Counted from the first letter of the stretch, positions 25,090 to 35,728 are shown. The stretch: 64,000 bases of DNA from Planctomycetia bacterium (GCA_015075745.1 JABTTW010000002.1:882453-946452); one strand, 5' to 3'. Notes: generated from the sequence alone by a model not told the origin. Made by a program: numbers and translations.

Positions 25090-26103
25090 CTATCCAACCG
25101 GCTGAGCCCGGCTGGTCGTCGGGCCCTGGCCGTAGTTCAGCGGAGCCCGGCGCTTCACCGCGACCTTATGGCCGCTGCGAGCGCTGGACAAGATCGCCTC
25201 GCTTGACGCGATGACGGATGCACATGGGACGGAATCGGCGGCCATCGTACTGCCGGCTGCCACCCACCTGACAAATTCACCGACGAGCCCGTCAAAACCC
25301 AACTCAACCGCCGGATCACTCGTCGCCAGCGTCGGTCGGTACATCGCATCCACCCGCGAGCCGTTGCCGCAGAACAGTTGCCCGGTCTTTTCGATGCGCA
25401 TGCACGTGCCGTCCACCGAACGAAGCTCTAATTCAAGCCCCAGTGACTCGGGCGGTCCACTTGCGTGCAGATTAAGACTGAACGGCGTGCCGGTCATCGT
25501 CCGGCCGACGACCATCAACGCTCCCTCCTGATGCGCAACGCTCGTCACCTCGCGAATCGATCCGATCAGTGTCTGCACCAAATCTGCCGCTTCAAAGACC
25601 TGATCCGCGGCGACCGGGCCCTGATCATCAAGCCCTTCCCTCGGAGTACCTCGTCGTGTGATGTGCAGGGCAAGTGACATCGGCGTCCCAAACTTGCCGG
25701 ACTCGATCAGCCGGCGCGCGACCGAAACACCCGGCGCAAAGCGCGACGGCGAAGCCGAAACGACCGTCCTGCCGGCAAGCTTGCTCATCGTCGCAACGCG
25801 ATCCCACCGGGCCGCTCCACAGGGGATGCCCGGAACAAGGACCGATGCGCCGGAACCCAGGCACTGTTTGATGATTCCGAATCGCTCATTGTTCGGGCGA
25901 AAGACAATGACTCCCGCGGGCTCTGCTTCGCGCAAGAGCGCGGCGACATCCGAATACATCCAGCGGGCCTGAAAGACATCCACGTCGCGCCGGGGACTCT
26001 CGTCGCAGACGGCCTCCAGAGTGCCGTGCTTGCGAATCGAATGAATAAGCCACGGCGGCGCCTGGTGCGTCGAGCCGACGAAAGCCAGTTTGGGCAAGAT
26101 CAT
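25090..26103 (-). CDS. Gfo/Idh/MocA-like oxidoreductase, divergent
   Basis: This protein of about 337 residues has the two-domain shape of the Gfo/Idh/MocA family: an N-terminal Rossmann-like part (PKLAFVGSTHQAP, LEAVCDES, AGVIVFRPN) and a C-terminal beta-sheet part (GKFGTPMSLALHITRRG). The usual GxGxxG loop reads GSTHQAP and the EKP motif reads VPGIPC, so NAD binding and catalysis are doubtful. It may be a sugar-phosphate or amino-sugar enzyme that has drifted, or a non-enzymatic relative. ATG 26103 has AGGT eight bases upstream; 26127 is an alternative. Alone on its strand. Confidence 0.65.
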   Translation of the reverse strand: MILPKLAFVGSTHQAPPWLIHSIRKHGTLEAVCDESPRRDVDVFQARWMYSDVAALLREAEPAGVIVFRPNNERFGIIKQCLGSGASVLVPGIPCGAARWDRVATMSKLAGRTVVSASPSRFAPGVSVARRLIESGKFGTPMSLALHITRRGTPREGLDDQGPVAADQVFEAADLVQTLIGSIREVTSVAHQEGALMVVGRTMTGTPFSLNLHASGPPESLGLELELRSVDGTCMRIEKTGQLFCGNGSRVDAMYRPTLATSDPAVELGFDGLVGEFVRWVAAGSTMAADSVPCASVIASSEAILSSARSGHKVAVKRRAPLNYGQGPTTSRAQPVG

Positions 26104-26256
26104 GGGCCAACCTAACTCAATACGCATTGTCGTTCGCCGCCGGGTTCCTCACTCTTCACTCCGCTGCGCGGCACTGTATAATAACGAGTCATCTTCAGGC
26201 TGTCTGGTGAAGCCTGGATCGCGTGGCGACTCTAACTCTACGGAAAAATCACAGCC

Positions 26257-26712
26257 ATGATGAAGTCAGCAAAGCAGTTTTCGGTGTTTCTGGTCAACAA
26301 GCCCGGCATCCTGTCCCGGGTGTGTGACGCGCTCGCCGATCAAAAGGTCAACGTCGTGGCCGTCACGCTGATGGACTCGGTTGAGCATGGCGTCTTTCGC
26401 CTCGTCGCCCAGGATGTTGAAAAGGCGCGGGCCGTGCTGAAGGGTCTGAATATCCCGACGACCGAGACCGACGTCCTCACGGTGGAGATGCCGAACCGGC
26501 CCGGCGCCCTGGCGGACCTCTGCTCGCGGCTGAACGCCGAGCATATCAGCATAAAGTATGCCTATGTGACCAGCGGCGCGGCCGGCGGTCGGACTGTCGG
26601 CATTTTCAAAGTCGATAATCTGCAAAAGGCGCTTAAGGTCACCGCGCCCCGAAAACCCGGCCGCAAGGACAAGCTCGTCGTGAAAGTCAATCGCGGCTCG
26701 CGGAGCCGTTAA
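26257..26712 (+). CDS. Tandem ACT-domain protein
   Basis: The 151-residue protein is two ACT domains in a row: FSVFLVNKPGILSRVCDALA (about 8-27) and LTVEMPNRPGALADLCSRLN (about 75-94), each with the Asn/Arg-Pro-Gly turn that binds small ligands such as amino acids. There is no catalytic domain, as in stand-alone amino-acid sensors. It ends in a short basic stretch (RKPGRKDKLVVKVNRGSRSR). Its target is unknown. Confidence 0.85.
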   Translation: MMKSAKQFSVFLVNKPGILSRVCDALADQKVNVVAVTLMDSVEHGVFRLVAQDVEKARAVLKGLNIPTTETDVLTVEMPNRPGALADLCSRLNAEHISIKYAYVTSGAAGGRTVGIFKVDNLQKALKVTAPRKPGRKDKLVVKVNRGSRSR

Positions 26713-26725
26713 CACGAAGGACGCT

Positions 26726-27598
26726 TCAAAACAGCGAGAGCACTCCTGATTCCGCGGGCGGCGGATCTACCTGGTTGATCAAATCGTCATCCGGCATTCG
26801 CGCCACGATATACCCGACCGCCGAATTGAGAATCTCCCTTCGCTTTCGATTCGACCATTCTCCCAGCACATTGAGAATCGTGGCGTGCGTCGTACCCATG
26901 CGCCGCTCATAATCGGCAATCATGTCGAGCCTCGCATCGTAGAGTCCGCTCCAGAGCAGAAGCCGGCGCTCGCCGCCGATCTCCGTGCGCACCATGTTCG
27001 GCGAGTAGAGTGCCATCCGGGTCACGAAGTTCAGTTGACCATCGAGCATGTCACCCAGCAATGGACGAGGATGAAGCGGCGGACCGGCGCGGCGGCCGTC
27101 ACACATCGCCATTCGGGCACGGAAGTCGTCCCCGGCGCACTCGAGCGCCAACTGGCGTAAGTCTCCTGGAGTTCTCAATCGGCCGTCAATTTTCAATCGA
27201 AATCGCTGTTCCCACCCCCATGGCGCGGTTCGCGGAATGACACCGTCGCGTTCGAGCGCCATGACCGCGCGGACGATCGATGCGTTGTACGCATTGATGT
27301 AGTAAGCCAGGCGGTCCTCGTGACGGGGGAAATGTTGCGGCGTCGATTCCGGACCCGTGGCGGCGAGCATCGCCATCGTCCGTTCAAGTGCCATCGGGTT
27401 GGCAACCAGCTTGCGGTAATCGAACCGGTCTTCCACGACGCAGCGATTCAGGACAAGCGCCCAATCGGCCCAATCCGGCTGATCGTAGTCCTTGACCCCT
27501 GCACCCTCGACGCGCGGGGTGATCGTCTGTGGTATACATCCTGACAGGAAAACCTGGCAACCAAGCAGGACGGCCAATCGTGTCAGATACCGTTTCAT
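26726..27598 (-). CDS. DUF547 lipoprotein
   Basis: This 290-residue protein has a lipoprotein signal ([10 protein letters not shown], lipid Cys21) and a DUF547 domain with [25 protein letters not shown] and [15 protein letters not shown]547 proteins are predicted to be papain-fold-like or structural; no firm function is known. Its ATG overlaps the thiolase stop by four bases (ATGA), so it is translationally coupled to that gene. The two products have no obvious functional link. Confidence 0.85.
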   Translation of the reverse strand: MKRYLTRLAVLLGCQVFLSGCIPQTITPRVEGAGVKDYDQPDWADWALVLNRCVVEDRFDYRKLVANPMALERTMAMLAATGPESTPQHFPRHEDRLAYYINAYNASIVRAVMALERDGVIPRTAPWGWEQRFRLKIDGRLRTPGDLRQLALECAGDDFRARMAMCDGRRAGPPLHPRPLLGDMLDGQLNFVTRMALYSPNMVRTEIGGERRLLLWSGLYDARLDMIADYERRMGTTHATILNVLGEWSNRKRREILNSAVGYIVARMPDDDLINQVDPPPAESGVLSLF

Positions 27599-28797
27599 TC
27601 GGCGGATTCAAAAAGAACGGCCAGCCCCTGACCGACGCCCACACAAAGCGTCGCAAGGCCGCGCCTCACCTTTCGTCTGCGCATTTCCCGTACCAGCGTC
27701 GTCGCCAGTCGCGCACCGCTGCACCCAAGCGGATGCCCCAGCGCAATCGCGCCGCCATTAACGTTCACAATCGACGGGTCGAGCCCCAATTCGCGGATGC
27801 ATGCCAACGACTGCGAAGCAAATGCCTCGTTCAGCTCGACGAGGCCGATGCTGTCGATCGGCCACTCCGCTCGGGTCAGCGCCTTCTTCGTCGCGGGAAT
27901 CGGCCCCAGACCCATGCAGCTCGGATCGACGCCGGCCGACGCCGATTGTCGTACATACGCCAGTGGGCGCAGTCCCAACTTCTCGGCGACCTTGACCTCA
28001 ACAATCATGAGTGCCGCCGCCCCATCGTTCAGCCCTGAACTGTTTCCAGCGGTGACCGTCCCCCCCTCCCGAAAGGCCGGTCGCAATTTTGCCAGGGCCT
28101 CCATGGTCGAGTCCGGTCGAGGATGCTCGTCGGCGGCGATCGTTTCCTTCTTGCCGCGCCCGATGTCGATATCGATCGGCACAATTTCCTCAGCCAGACG
28201 ACCAGCCTCCATCGCGGCCTTGCAACGCATCTGGCTCTGATAGGCAAACGCGTCCTGATCTTCGCGCGTAATCTTGTACTTTTCCGCGACGTTTTCGGCC
28301 GTCTCACCCATGCTGAAAGGATGATACATCGCCGCCAGCTTCGGATTCGTCATCCGCCAGCCCAGCGTCGTGTCGTACATGGTCTGGTTGCCGCGAACGA
28401 AGGCCTCATCCGGCTTCGGAAGCACAAGCGGCGCGCGGCTCATCGACTCCGCCCCACCCGCGATGATGACATCGCCATGGCCCGTCTCGATCATGCGCGC
28501 GGCAATCGCAACCGCCTCAAGGCCGGATGCACAAAGGCGATTCACGGTGACGCCCGGCACGGTCTCCGGGAGCCCCGCAAGCAGTACTGCCATTCGCGCG
28601 GCATTGCGATTGTCTTCGCCCGCCTGATTGGCCGCCCCCCAGTAGCACTCGTCGATGATCGCCGGGTCGATCTTCGATCGAGAGACAACCGCCTTGATGA
28701 TATGGGCGGCAAGGTCATCCGGTCGCACCGGTGCGAGTCCTCCCCGGTATCTCCCGATCGGCGTTCGCAAGCACTCAACAATAACAGCCTGTCGCAT
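27595..28797 (-). CDS. Thiolase, beta-ketoadipyl-CoA (PcaF/PaaJ) type
   Basis: The 400-residue thiolase has the full active site: Cys89 ([10 protein letters not shown]), His355 ([14 protein letters not shown]) and Cys385 ([10 protein letters not shown]). Local motifs, namely [29 protein letters not shown] and TTLGWRM, resemble PcaF/PaaJ more than PhaA/AtoB, so cleavage of 3-oxoadipyl-CoA or a similar acyl-CoA is likely. It could also condense acetyl-CoA for the PHA genes 5 kb away, since no other thiolase is in the window. First of two overlapping genes. Confidence 0.9.
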   Translation of the reverse strand: MRQAVIVECLRTPIGRYRGGLAPVRPDDLAAHIIKAVVSRSKIDPAIIDECYWGAANQAGEDNRNAARMAVLLAGLPETVPGVTVNRLCASGLEAVAIAARMIETGHGDVIIAGGAESMSRAPLVLPKPDEAFVRGNQTMYDTTLGWRMTNPKLAAMYHPFSMGETAENVAEKYKITREDQDAFAYQSQMRCKAAMEAGRLAEEIVPIDIDIGRGKKETIAADEHPRPDSTMEALAKLRPAFREGGTVTAGNSSGLNDGAAALMIVEVKVAEKLGLRPLAYVRQSASAGVDPSCMGLGPIPATKKALTRAEWPIDSIGLVELNEAFASQSLACIRELGLDPSIVNVNGGAIALGHPLGCSGARLATTLVREMRRRKVRRGLATLCVGVGQGLAVLFESAE

Positions 28798-28890
28798 ACA
28801 CCCGTAGTATATGCACAGGCCGTCAGTGTGCTAGTTTCGATGGGTCAACGCGTCGTCATGTCGCCCGATTCCCAGCCGGGCGCCTCCAAC

Positions 28891-31713
28891 TCATCGTCGC
28901 CGGCGACGCAGCCGAGGCCGAATCTGTCTGGCCCCAATGAGCAGGGCGAACGATACCGCCATCGAATTCATGATCGAAAGCCCACACAGCTTGATAGGCG
29001 TACCTGTCACGGGAGGAGCCGGCTGCGGCCCCGCCTCGCGGACGCTCACGCTGCAATCGCCGTTTGCGTCGTCAACAGGTCGGCCCTCCGAATTGACCTC
29101 TAGGCCCGGTTCATTGTTTGGACAGACGTCCACGCAGTCAGCCACACCGTCGCTGTCCGAGTCCGTATCCGCAACACCGCAGCCGCAAGTGCCGGGCGCA
29201 GTCTTATTCGGATCGCTCGGACAACTGTCGATGCAGTCGGGCGTGCCATCACTGTCGGAGTCGCCGCCGGCAATGTTGAAGGTCGCCACCAGCGTGTTGC
29301 CGACAATCTGAGCCGTGGCAGAGACGCAACCAGGGAACCTGGTCGTGACAACGGCGGGCGCATCACCCGTAATCGCGTTCGCCGTCAGAACCGTGATCTG
29401 GTCCCCCTGAGCCGGGAAGAACCCACCGAACTGCTTCAGCTCCAGCGTGCCGTTCAGGTTGGCCGTGGCCGCGACAACGAGTTGGTCGTGCTGCGTTCCC
29501 GCCGTCAGGCCGCCGACCTCAATGACCAGCCTGCCGCCCGCGCCCTGCGTGTAGTTACCGACAATCGGCACATTCACATAATTAGGATCGGGCGTGATGT
29601 TGAGAATGCCCGGCGACGCGCCCGGCTCGACCGTGCCGGCGACGTTGTTGACGTTCGACGAAAGATTACCCACGCCACGCAGCGCACCGCCATTGAGCGT
29701 CAATGAAAACGCAGTGAGGCTTCCTCCCGCGAGCTCCGTCAGGCCAGAGTTCTGAGTAATCGGGTTCTGAACGAGCATTCGTCCGGATGCCGCGCGAATG
29801 GTGCCGGTATTGGTAATCAATGCCCAAAGGATGCTCTCACCGGCCCCGCCCGTCTTTGTAAGCAGTCCCTGATTGTCAACCGGGCCAATTCCAAACCAGC
29901 GGCTGAACTCGAAGTCACCCTTGAGATCCACGACGCCGGTCGGCCGGTTGTTGAAGACTGAGAAATGAAAATTCTGCGCGATGACATTCGTCGTACCTTC
30001 ATTCTCGAATGTGATATGCCCCCCCGTAAACGCCGGGCCTACGTCGTCAGGTCCGGTGACGTTCATGGCCGCGCCCTCGCGAATCGTCACCAGGGGGTTA
30101 TAGATTCGTCCGCCCTGAAGATCGAGCTCGTGGGTGATGGCGAGGCTCCCGTTCCCGCCGATTCCATGGCCGGCATTCATGTTCCCGGAAACTCTGAGCC
30201 GAGGAACGACAAGCTCATATCCTGCGTCAACGGCATTGTTGGCCGCATGATTGACATGAAAGAAGCCGTCTCCCGTAATGTTCGTGCCCGGATGGTAGTT
30301 AGCCCAGCCCTCCATGCTGAACTCGGCGCCGGCGGCGATGTCGATCGTGCCGGCACAGTCAAGATTGTTGATGCATCGGAACAATCCCCCTTCGACGGAT
30401 ACCAAGCCGTCGCTGCGATTATTGAGCGGCACATTGAAGGCATTGGCCATCGTGGCCGTACCCGCTGTTGGCGGCTTTCGCAAGGTACCGTGATTCTCGA
30501 CGGGCTTATCGACCAGGCCGGTCTGATGCAGCTCGCCCCCATCCTCAATCGTCACGACGGCGCCCGGCATGATGTTCAGGAATTGATTGAAGCATCCCAA
30601 CGCTGCGCCGCTGGCGATGTTGATGGTGCCTTCAAGGTCAATCTGACCAAAGAAGTTTCCGATTCCGTTTTCCTGGATGTGACCACCGGGAAGAATGTGA
30701 AGATGCACATTCGGCTGCCCACCTTCGTCGGTGAGTGTGCCGGTGATGCCGAGGGTTGCTGAGCCGCCGAGTCGTCCGGTGGCCGCCACAGTCAGGTCTT
30801 CGATGGTAACATCCTGGTCCACAACGATTCCGTAGTTGGGGGAATTCTTGACAACGGCCCGACCCTGAATGACGACCCCGGGAACAAGCGTGAAAAACGC
30901 GCCGGTAATGCCCAACTCCGCGCCCGGCTCGATGAGCCAGTTTCCACCGATCGCGCCCGCCTGCGTCAATCGAAGCTCTCCATTCTGGATATGCACGAAG
31001 CCGGTATTGTTAAGATTCACTGCCCACTCGCTCACCCCTGCCGAACTCTTTGTCAGCGTTCCTGCATTTTCAAAGACGCCGGGACCAAAGGCAGTGAACA
31101 GAATCTTCGCGGCGTTCTGGACATCAAACGTTCCGGTTATTGAATTCTCAAAAATCGCCGGGCAACAGCCACCGGGAATCATGCCGATTGTCCAATCGCC
31201 CGCGCCGCTCCACGTCGCCGCGCCGTTGTTCGTCATGCGAAAGCCGCCGAAGAAGCTGAGCGTCTTGGCAGTGTCGCTTTGCATCGTCAGTCCACCGTTC
31301 AGAATGACCTGCTGCGCCAGCGCTCCGCCCGAGCGTCCGATTTCACCGGAGTTCCACACCATCGGGCCGTCGAATGTTCCGATCTCCGCAACCTGTAGTC
31401 CGCCATTGACCGTGAACGTGCCGTTCATCTGGGTAATGTTCTTCGCCACACCGGTCATCGCAGCCTGAACAGTGCAGTCAGAACCGATGAACACATCGTC
31501 ATCGCCGCTCGGTAGAACGGGACAGAGCGGGGCCGGCGGAGAAGGGACATCCCAATTGTTCGACTTGGTCCCGGCATCCGGACCGCAACAGGCATGCCAC
31601 AGCGTGTCCCCGCACGAGTTATCGAAGTGTCGATCAACCGCAAAGGCCGCCGGCAGGCCGGTCAGGCACAGAACGACGGCCGCATGGATTCCGCGAATCA
31701 TGGCAAGCTTCAT
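28891..31713 (-). CDS. Giant secreted beta-structure protein with TSP3 repeats
   Basis: This protein of about 940 residues (ATG 31713, GGGAGA upstream) has a signal peptide (AAVVLCLTGLPAAFA). From about residue 60 to 760 it is rich in Gly, Asn and Thr with repeated G-x-L-x-N patterns, like a right-handed beta-helix or autotransporter adhesin. Two thrombospondin type-3-like Ca-binding repeats follow (DSDSDGTPDCID, DTDSDSDGVADCVD). A hydrophobic stretch near the end precedes an Arg-rich tail (RPRLRRRRR), a cell-surface anchoring pattern. It is probably a surface or matrix protein; no enzyme motif is seen. Confidence 0.8.
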   Translation of the reverse strand: MKLAMIRGIHAAVVLCLTGLPAAFAVDRHFDNSCGDTLWHACCGPDAGTKSNNWDVPSPPAPLCPVLPSGDDDVFIGSDCTVQAAMTGVAKNITQMNGTFTVNGGLQVAEIGTFDGPMVWNSGEIGRSGGALAQQVILNGGLTMQSDTAKTLSFFGGFRMTNNGAATWSGAGDWTIGMIPGGCCPAIFENSITGTFDVQNAAKILFTAFGPGVFENAGTLTKSSAGVSEWAVNLNNTGFVHIQNGELRLTQAGAIGGNWLIEPGAELGITGAFFTLVPGVVIQGRAVVKNSPNYGIVVDQDVTIEDLTVAATGRLGGSATLGITGTLTDEGGQPNVHLHILPGGHIQENGIGNFFGQIDLEGTINIASGAALGCFNQFLNIMPGAVVTIEDGGELHQTGLVDKPVENHGTLRKPPTAGTATMANAFNVPLNNRSDGLVSVEGGLFRCINNLDCAGTIDIAAGAEFSMEGWANYHPGTNITGDGFFHVNHAANNAVDAGYELVVPRLRVSGNMNAGHGIGGNGSLAITHELDLQGGRIYNPLVTIREGAAMNVTGPDDVGPAFTGGHITFENEGTTNVIAQNFHFSVFNNRPTGVVDLKGDFEFSRWFGIGPVDNQGLLTKTGGAGESILWALITNTGTIRAASGRMLVQNPITQNSGLTELAGGSLTAFSLTLNGGALRGVGNLSSNVNNVAGTVEPGASPGILNITPDPNYVNVPIVGNYTQGAGGRLVIEVGGLTAGTQHDQLVVAATANLNGTLELKQFGGFFPAQGDQITVLTANAITGDAPAVVTTRFPGCVSATAQIVGNTLVATFNIAGGDSDSDGTPDCIDSCPSDPNKTAPGTCGCGVADTDSDSDGVADCVDVCPNNEPGLEVNSEGRPVDDANGDCSVSVREAGPQPAPPVTGTPIKLCGLSIMNSMAVSFALLIGARQIRPRLRRRRR

Positions 31714-32094
31714 GACATTCTCCCGTGACGGTGTTCCCCGTAGATTTCCCCGGCAGGAGTCCCGGTCGGCCCTGACAATCGCATGTAACATACCGTTAGC
31801 ATTGCAATTACGTCGCGGACCGGTGCGAGGTCCTGGCTGCCGTCCGCCCTGATTGCGACATTCGACCTAGTAAGGGGCCAGAAAAATTCTGAGATGTCAG
31901 ATTCGGAGGTGCCCGAGCCGATTTCGGCCCGCCTCATACGCGGTTGTCTCTGGCCCGTCGGCGATCCGGAGACACGAAGTACTTCTGGAACGGCGCTTAG
32001 CGAAAACCTGACTCCGAGTGCCCCGAAGGGTAAGGTCCGGCGAAACCGCTATAATGGGCGACTCGGAATTTCGAATCGCCTGGAGCCTTTATCA
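31714..32094. other. Divergent intergenic region, 381 bp
   Basis: This gap lies between the giant surface protein gene and rimO. Apart from a possible -10 (TATAAT at 32050-32055) 40 bases before the rimO start I see nothing in it. Confidence 0.4.
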
Positions 32095-33513
32095 GTGCCT
32101 GGACCGACCGTTTCATTTGTTTCCCTTGGATGCCCCAAGAATCTCGTCGACTCCGAGAAGATGCTCGGCATGCTCGCCGAAAGCGGCTGCGCGATCGTCG
32201 GCGACGGCGGTACGGCGGATGTCGTCGTGGTGAACACCTGCGGCTTTCTCTCCGCCTCGCGCGATGAGGCCATCGGCATCCTTCGCGACGCCGCCGAACA
32301 AAAGAGATCCGGCGAAATCAAGCGCCTGGTTGTCGCCGGTTGCCTGGTGCAACGCGACGGACAGGGGCTCATCGCGGAAGTCCCCGAGATCGACGCACTC
32401 GTCGGCGTCAACAATCGCGCCGATATTGTCCGGGCCGTCGTCGGCAAAGCCACCAAGAGCAAAAAAACCGGGAACTCAAAAAAGCAGACCCCGGCGGACA
32501 GCGGCGGAAACGGGCGCACGATTTTTCTCGGCGAGTATCACCCGTCTTCGTGGGCGAAGGACAATAAGTCCGATCGCTCGCGACTCCGTCTGACGCCCAC
32601 GCATTACGCCTATCTCCGCATGAGCGAGGGCTGCAATCAGAAGTGCACCTTCTGCACCATCCCCTCCATCCGCGGGCCCATGCACTGCAAGACCGTCCCC
32701 GAGATCATGGCCGAGGCGCGCGAGCTCATCGAAGACGGCGCCGTCGAAATCAACCTCATCGGCCAGGACACCACCAGCTACGGGCAGGACATCGGCTACC
32801 AACCGGGCCTCGCAGGGCTTCTCGGTGAATTGAACAAGCTCGACGGCGCTCGCTGGATACGGCTCATGTACGCTTATCCGTCAGACTTCACCGACGAGAT
32901 GATCGACGCCATCGCCGCCAACAATCGCATCGCCAAGTACATCGACATCCCCCTGCAGCACATCAGCGATCCGGTGCTCAAGGCCATGCACCGCCGAGTC
33001 ACCCGCAAACAGACGGAACAATTACTCGAAAAGCTCCGACGAAAAATTCCCGGTGTCGCCATTCGCACGACGTTCATCGCCGGCTTCCCCGGTGAAACGG
33101 AAGACGACTTCGTCGATCTCTGCGATTTCGTGCGAGACTTCGGCTTCGACGCAATGGGCGTCTTTCCCTACTCCAGTGAGCCGGGCACGCCGGCGCATCG
33201 CATGAAGAATGCGATCCCCGGCGAAGCCATCGAGGCCCGCGTCGGCGCGCTCATGGCCATCCAGCAGGAAGTTGCCTTTGCACGCGCGGCCGCGATGAAG
33301 GGACGCACGATGGAAGTCCTGATCGATGACTTCGGACGCGGCGGTACCTACCCGGCACGCCATCAGGGCCAGGCCCCGGATGTCGACAGCATGGTCTATG
33401 TCGAGGGTGGCGAATATGACCCGGGCGAGTTCGTCCAGGTGCGCGTCACCGGCCACAGCGACTACGACCTGAAGGCCCGGCCGGTCTCGATGGGCCTGCC
33501 GATCCTGCACTGA
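32095..33513 (+). CDS. rimO: Ribosomal protein S12 methylthiotransferase RimO
   Basis: The 472-residue radical-SAM enzyme adds a methylthio group to an Asp of ribosomal protein S12. The N-terminal UPF0004 domain carries its three Cys (SLGCPKN Cys13, NTCGFL, AGCLVQR) and the radical-SAM cluster is CNQKCTFC (Cys180, 184, 187). A TRAM-like C-terminal domain completes it. A GTG at 32095 gives the standard N-terminus with GGAG upstream; the frame is open further up without family similarity. An insertion with many Lys (about 125-150) separates the first two domains. Confidence 0.93.
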   Translation: MPGPTVSFVSLGCPKNLVDSEKMLGMLAESGCAIVGDGGTADVVVVNTCGFLSASRDEAIGILRDAAEQKRSGEIKRLVVAGCLVQRDGQGLIAEVPEIDALVGVNNRADIVRAVVGKATKSKKTGNSKKQTPADSGGNGRTIFLGEYHPSSWAKDNKSDRSRLRLTPTHYAYLRMSEGCNQKCTFCTIPSIRGPMHCKTVPEIMAEARELIEDGAVEINLIGQDTTSYGQDIGYQPGLAGLLGELNKLDGARWIRLMYAYPSDFTDEMIDAIAANNRIAKYIDIPLQHISDPVLKAMHRRVTRKQTEQLLEKLRRKIPGVAIRTTFIAGFPGETEDDFVDLCDFVRDFGFDAMGVFPYSSEPGTPAHRMKNAIPGEAIEARVGALMAIQQEVAFARAAAMKGRTMEVLIDDFGRGGTYPARHQGQAPDVDSMVYVEGGEYDPGEFVQVRVTGHSDYDLKARPVSMGLPILH

Positions 33514-33540
33514 CTCGGGCCCAATCCCATCGCAACGCAA

Positions 33541-34035
33541 TCAGGATGTTGGGCGCAGCTCGGATTCCGCAAGAATCGACTCGGCCTGCCCCTTGCGATA
33601 CTTCTTGAGCGCCTCGCTCAACTCCGGTCGCTTGTTGGCGAGGATCGACACGGCCAGAAGTGCCGCGTTAATAGCACCCGGCTTGCCGATGGCCAGCGTG
33701 CCCACGGGAATCCCCGCCGGCATCTGCACCATCGAAAGTAGCGAGTCCATCCCCTTGAGAGACGCCGACTCCATTGGCACGCCCAGCACAGGCAATGTTG
33801 ACTTCGCCGCGATCACACCCGCCAGGTGCGCAGCCCCCCCCGCCGCCGCAATGAGAACTTCGATCCCGCGCGACTCAGCCTTCGCGGCGTAGTCCAGTGC
33901 CTCATCCGGCGTGCGATGTGCCGATAGAACGCGCGCCTCATGCGCCACCCCAAACTTCGCAAGCGTCGCGGCACAATGCTCCATGACCGGCCAGTCCGAC
34001 TTGGAGCCCATGAGAATTCCGACGAGTGATGACAT
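33541..34035 (-). CDS. purE: N5-carboxyaminoimidazole ribonucleotide mutase PurE
   Basis: The 164-residue protein converts N5-CAIR to CAIR in purine synthesis. Class I PurE marks are present: MGSKSDWPVM near the start, SAHRTPDEALDY, and AAAGGAAHLAGVIA. The length (about 160) fits. ATG 34035 gives the normal MSSLVGILMG start with a GAGAGGAG site ten bases away; an ATG nine bases earlier lies too close to it. Alone on its strand, with no purK next to it. Confidence 0.95.
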   Translation of the reverse strand: MSSLVGILMGSKSDWPVMEHCAATLAKFGVAHEARVLSAHRTPDEALDYAAKAESRGIEVLIAAAGGAAHLAGVIAAKSTLPVLGVPMESASLKGMDSLLSMVQMPAGIPVGTLAIGKPGAINAALLAVSILANKRPELSEALKKYRKGQAESILAESELRPTS

Positions 34036-34127
34036 TGCAGGCATGCTCCTCTCAATGAGTGGTGATCATTCGGCCGGCATCATAACCGGTATCCATCGTG
34101 CAATTGAAGGCCGCGGGCGCCGAATCG

Positions 34128-35678
34128 TTATACTTTGATACGCTGCCACTTCCCGCTGCGAAACCGCCAGATGATGAGCAGGCACCTGACCGTCAGATCG
34201 GCGAACATGCCCAGCCACGCGCCCAGCAGCCCCCACTGCAGCACGAATCCGCCGAACAGCGCCCCGGGAATCCGCACCAACGCCATACCGAAGAAGGTAA
34301 TCAGGATCGGCAGCCTCGTGTCTCCGGCCCCGCGCAGAGCGCCGACGTAGACGATGAGCGGTCCCAGAACGATTTGAAAAAAGGCAAGCGCCCTCAGCGC
34401 CGGTACGCCGCATCGCCACACATCTGGTTCGTTCGAGAGCAATCGATACATCGCCTCGGCGCCGAAATAGAGCAGCAGCGCCGAACCAACCATCACCATC
34501 ATCGTCTGCCGAACCGCCTCATTCGCGCACAGGCGGGCCCGCTCGGGCTGATGGGCGCCCAGATTCTGTCCAACCAGGGTCGACGCGGCAAATGAAAACG
34601 CATTGGCCGGCAAATAGGATAGCGACTCGATTCGAATCCCCACGATATGCGCCGCATAAATGATCTCCGTCGGAAACTCGCTCGGCACCCGATTCACAAT
34701 GGTCATGAAGATAAAGTGCCCCGAAAAACTCAGGAGCCCATCGAGCGATGCAGGCGCGCCGACCCGAAACATCCGCCAGATCATCTGGCGATCGGGCCCT
34801 AGTTGCCTCGCATTCAGATGCACCGCCAATCCGCGTCGCTGAAGCAGCACGACAAACCCGAGGGCCCCCAGCCACCGCGCGATCGCCGTGCCCCACGCAA
34901 TGCCCGAGACGCCGAGGCCCGGAATGCCCGCAACTCCGAAGGTCAGCACCCAACTGAAGACCAGATTGATCACGTTGACCGCGCCCAGCACCTTCAGCGG
35001 TGTGCGCGTGTCGCCCGCTCCACGAAGACAGGCCGCCAGGGCAAAGGATATCGAGGCCCCGATGTAGCCGATGGAGTCGATCCGAAGATACTGCACGGCG
35101 ATCGCCGCTGAATCGCCCCGCAGATTGAGCAGCCGCGCAAATCCAGGCGCGACAAGCCCGATGACGAGCATGCCGACGGCCCCGACCAGTAATGAAAGCG
35201 TAAATGCCTGCCCCGTCGCCTGAGCCGCTTCTTTATCATTTCGAGCGCCGATCGCGCGGGAAACGATCGCCGTCGCGCCGATGCTGACCATGGCGAACAG
35301 CATCGTCATGAGCCAACTGACGTAACTGGCGAATCCGACCGCCCCCGTCGCCGCCGACGAAATCCGACCCGCAAGAAACGTGTCATTCCACGCAATCGCC
35401 GCGTTAAGAACTTGTTCGCCAAGGATCGGCAATGACAACCAGAAGACGGCGGAGCGAATCGGCCCCTCCAGCAGCGGACCTGCCTTATCGGTGGCACGTC
35501 CAGCCGTCATCGGCTCTTCAGACACCACGCCCGGCGTCGACGCCTCCGGCTCGATCGTGATGGCGGAGAACTCGGGATGTTCCTCTGAGAGGTGGGGTGG
35601 AGTCACGATGGGAGATCGCAGTTCATTGCGGCAATCGATGGACGCTTCACTTCGCGCAATGGACGACGACGTCCGCAC
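34128..35678 (-). CDS. MATE-family efflux transporter
   Basis: The 516-residue protein is a polytopic inner-membrane exporter of the MATE (NorM/DinF) superfamily, driven by a Na+ or H+ gradient. Twelve hydrophobic segments form two similar halves; the loop CLRGAGDTRTPL in the first half repeats as ALRGAGDTRLPI in the second, a MATE hallmark. An N-terminal hydrophilic extension of about 75 residues precedes the first helix, so a later start (ATG at 35510) is possible. The substrate, drug or metabolite, cannot be told. Confidence 0.9.
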   Translation of the reverse strand: MRTSSSIARSEASIDCRNELRSPIVTPPHLSEEHPEFSAITIEPEASTPGVVSEEPMTAGRATDKAGPLLEGPIRSAVFWLSLPILGEQVLNAAIAWNDTFLAGRISSAATGAVGFASYVSWLMTMLFAMVSIGATAIVSRAIGARNDKEAAQATGQAFTLSLLVGAVGMLVIGLVAPGFARLLNLRGDSAAIAVQYLRIDSIGYIGASISFALAACLRGAGDTRTPLKVLGAVNVINLVFSWVLTFGVAGIPGLGVSGIAWGTAIARWLGALGFVVLLQRRGLAVHLNARQLGPDRQMIWRMFRVGAPASLDGLLSFSGHFIFMTIVNRVPSEFPTEIIYAAHIVGIRIESLSYLPANAFSFAASTLVGQNLGAHQPERARLCANEAVRQTMMVMVGSALLLYFGAEAMYRLLSNEPDVWRCGVPALRALAFFQIVLGPLIVYVGALRGAGDTRLPILITFFGMALVRIPGALFGGFVLQWGLLGAWLGMFADLTVRCLLIIWRFRSGKWQRIKV

Positions 35679-35728
35679 ATCCGCCGGCGAGCGCAGAGGT
35701 TTATAGCTCGCCCGGCCTGACGATTCAA

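Noticed and set aside
28123..29103. 326-residue plus-strand frame opposite the thiolase
   Set aside because: Arg/His-rich shadow of the thiolase; no ribosome site.
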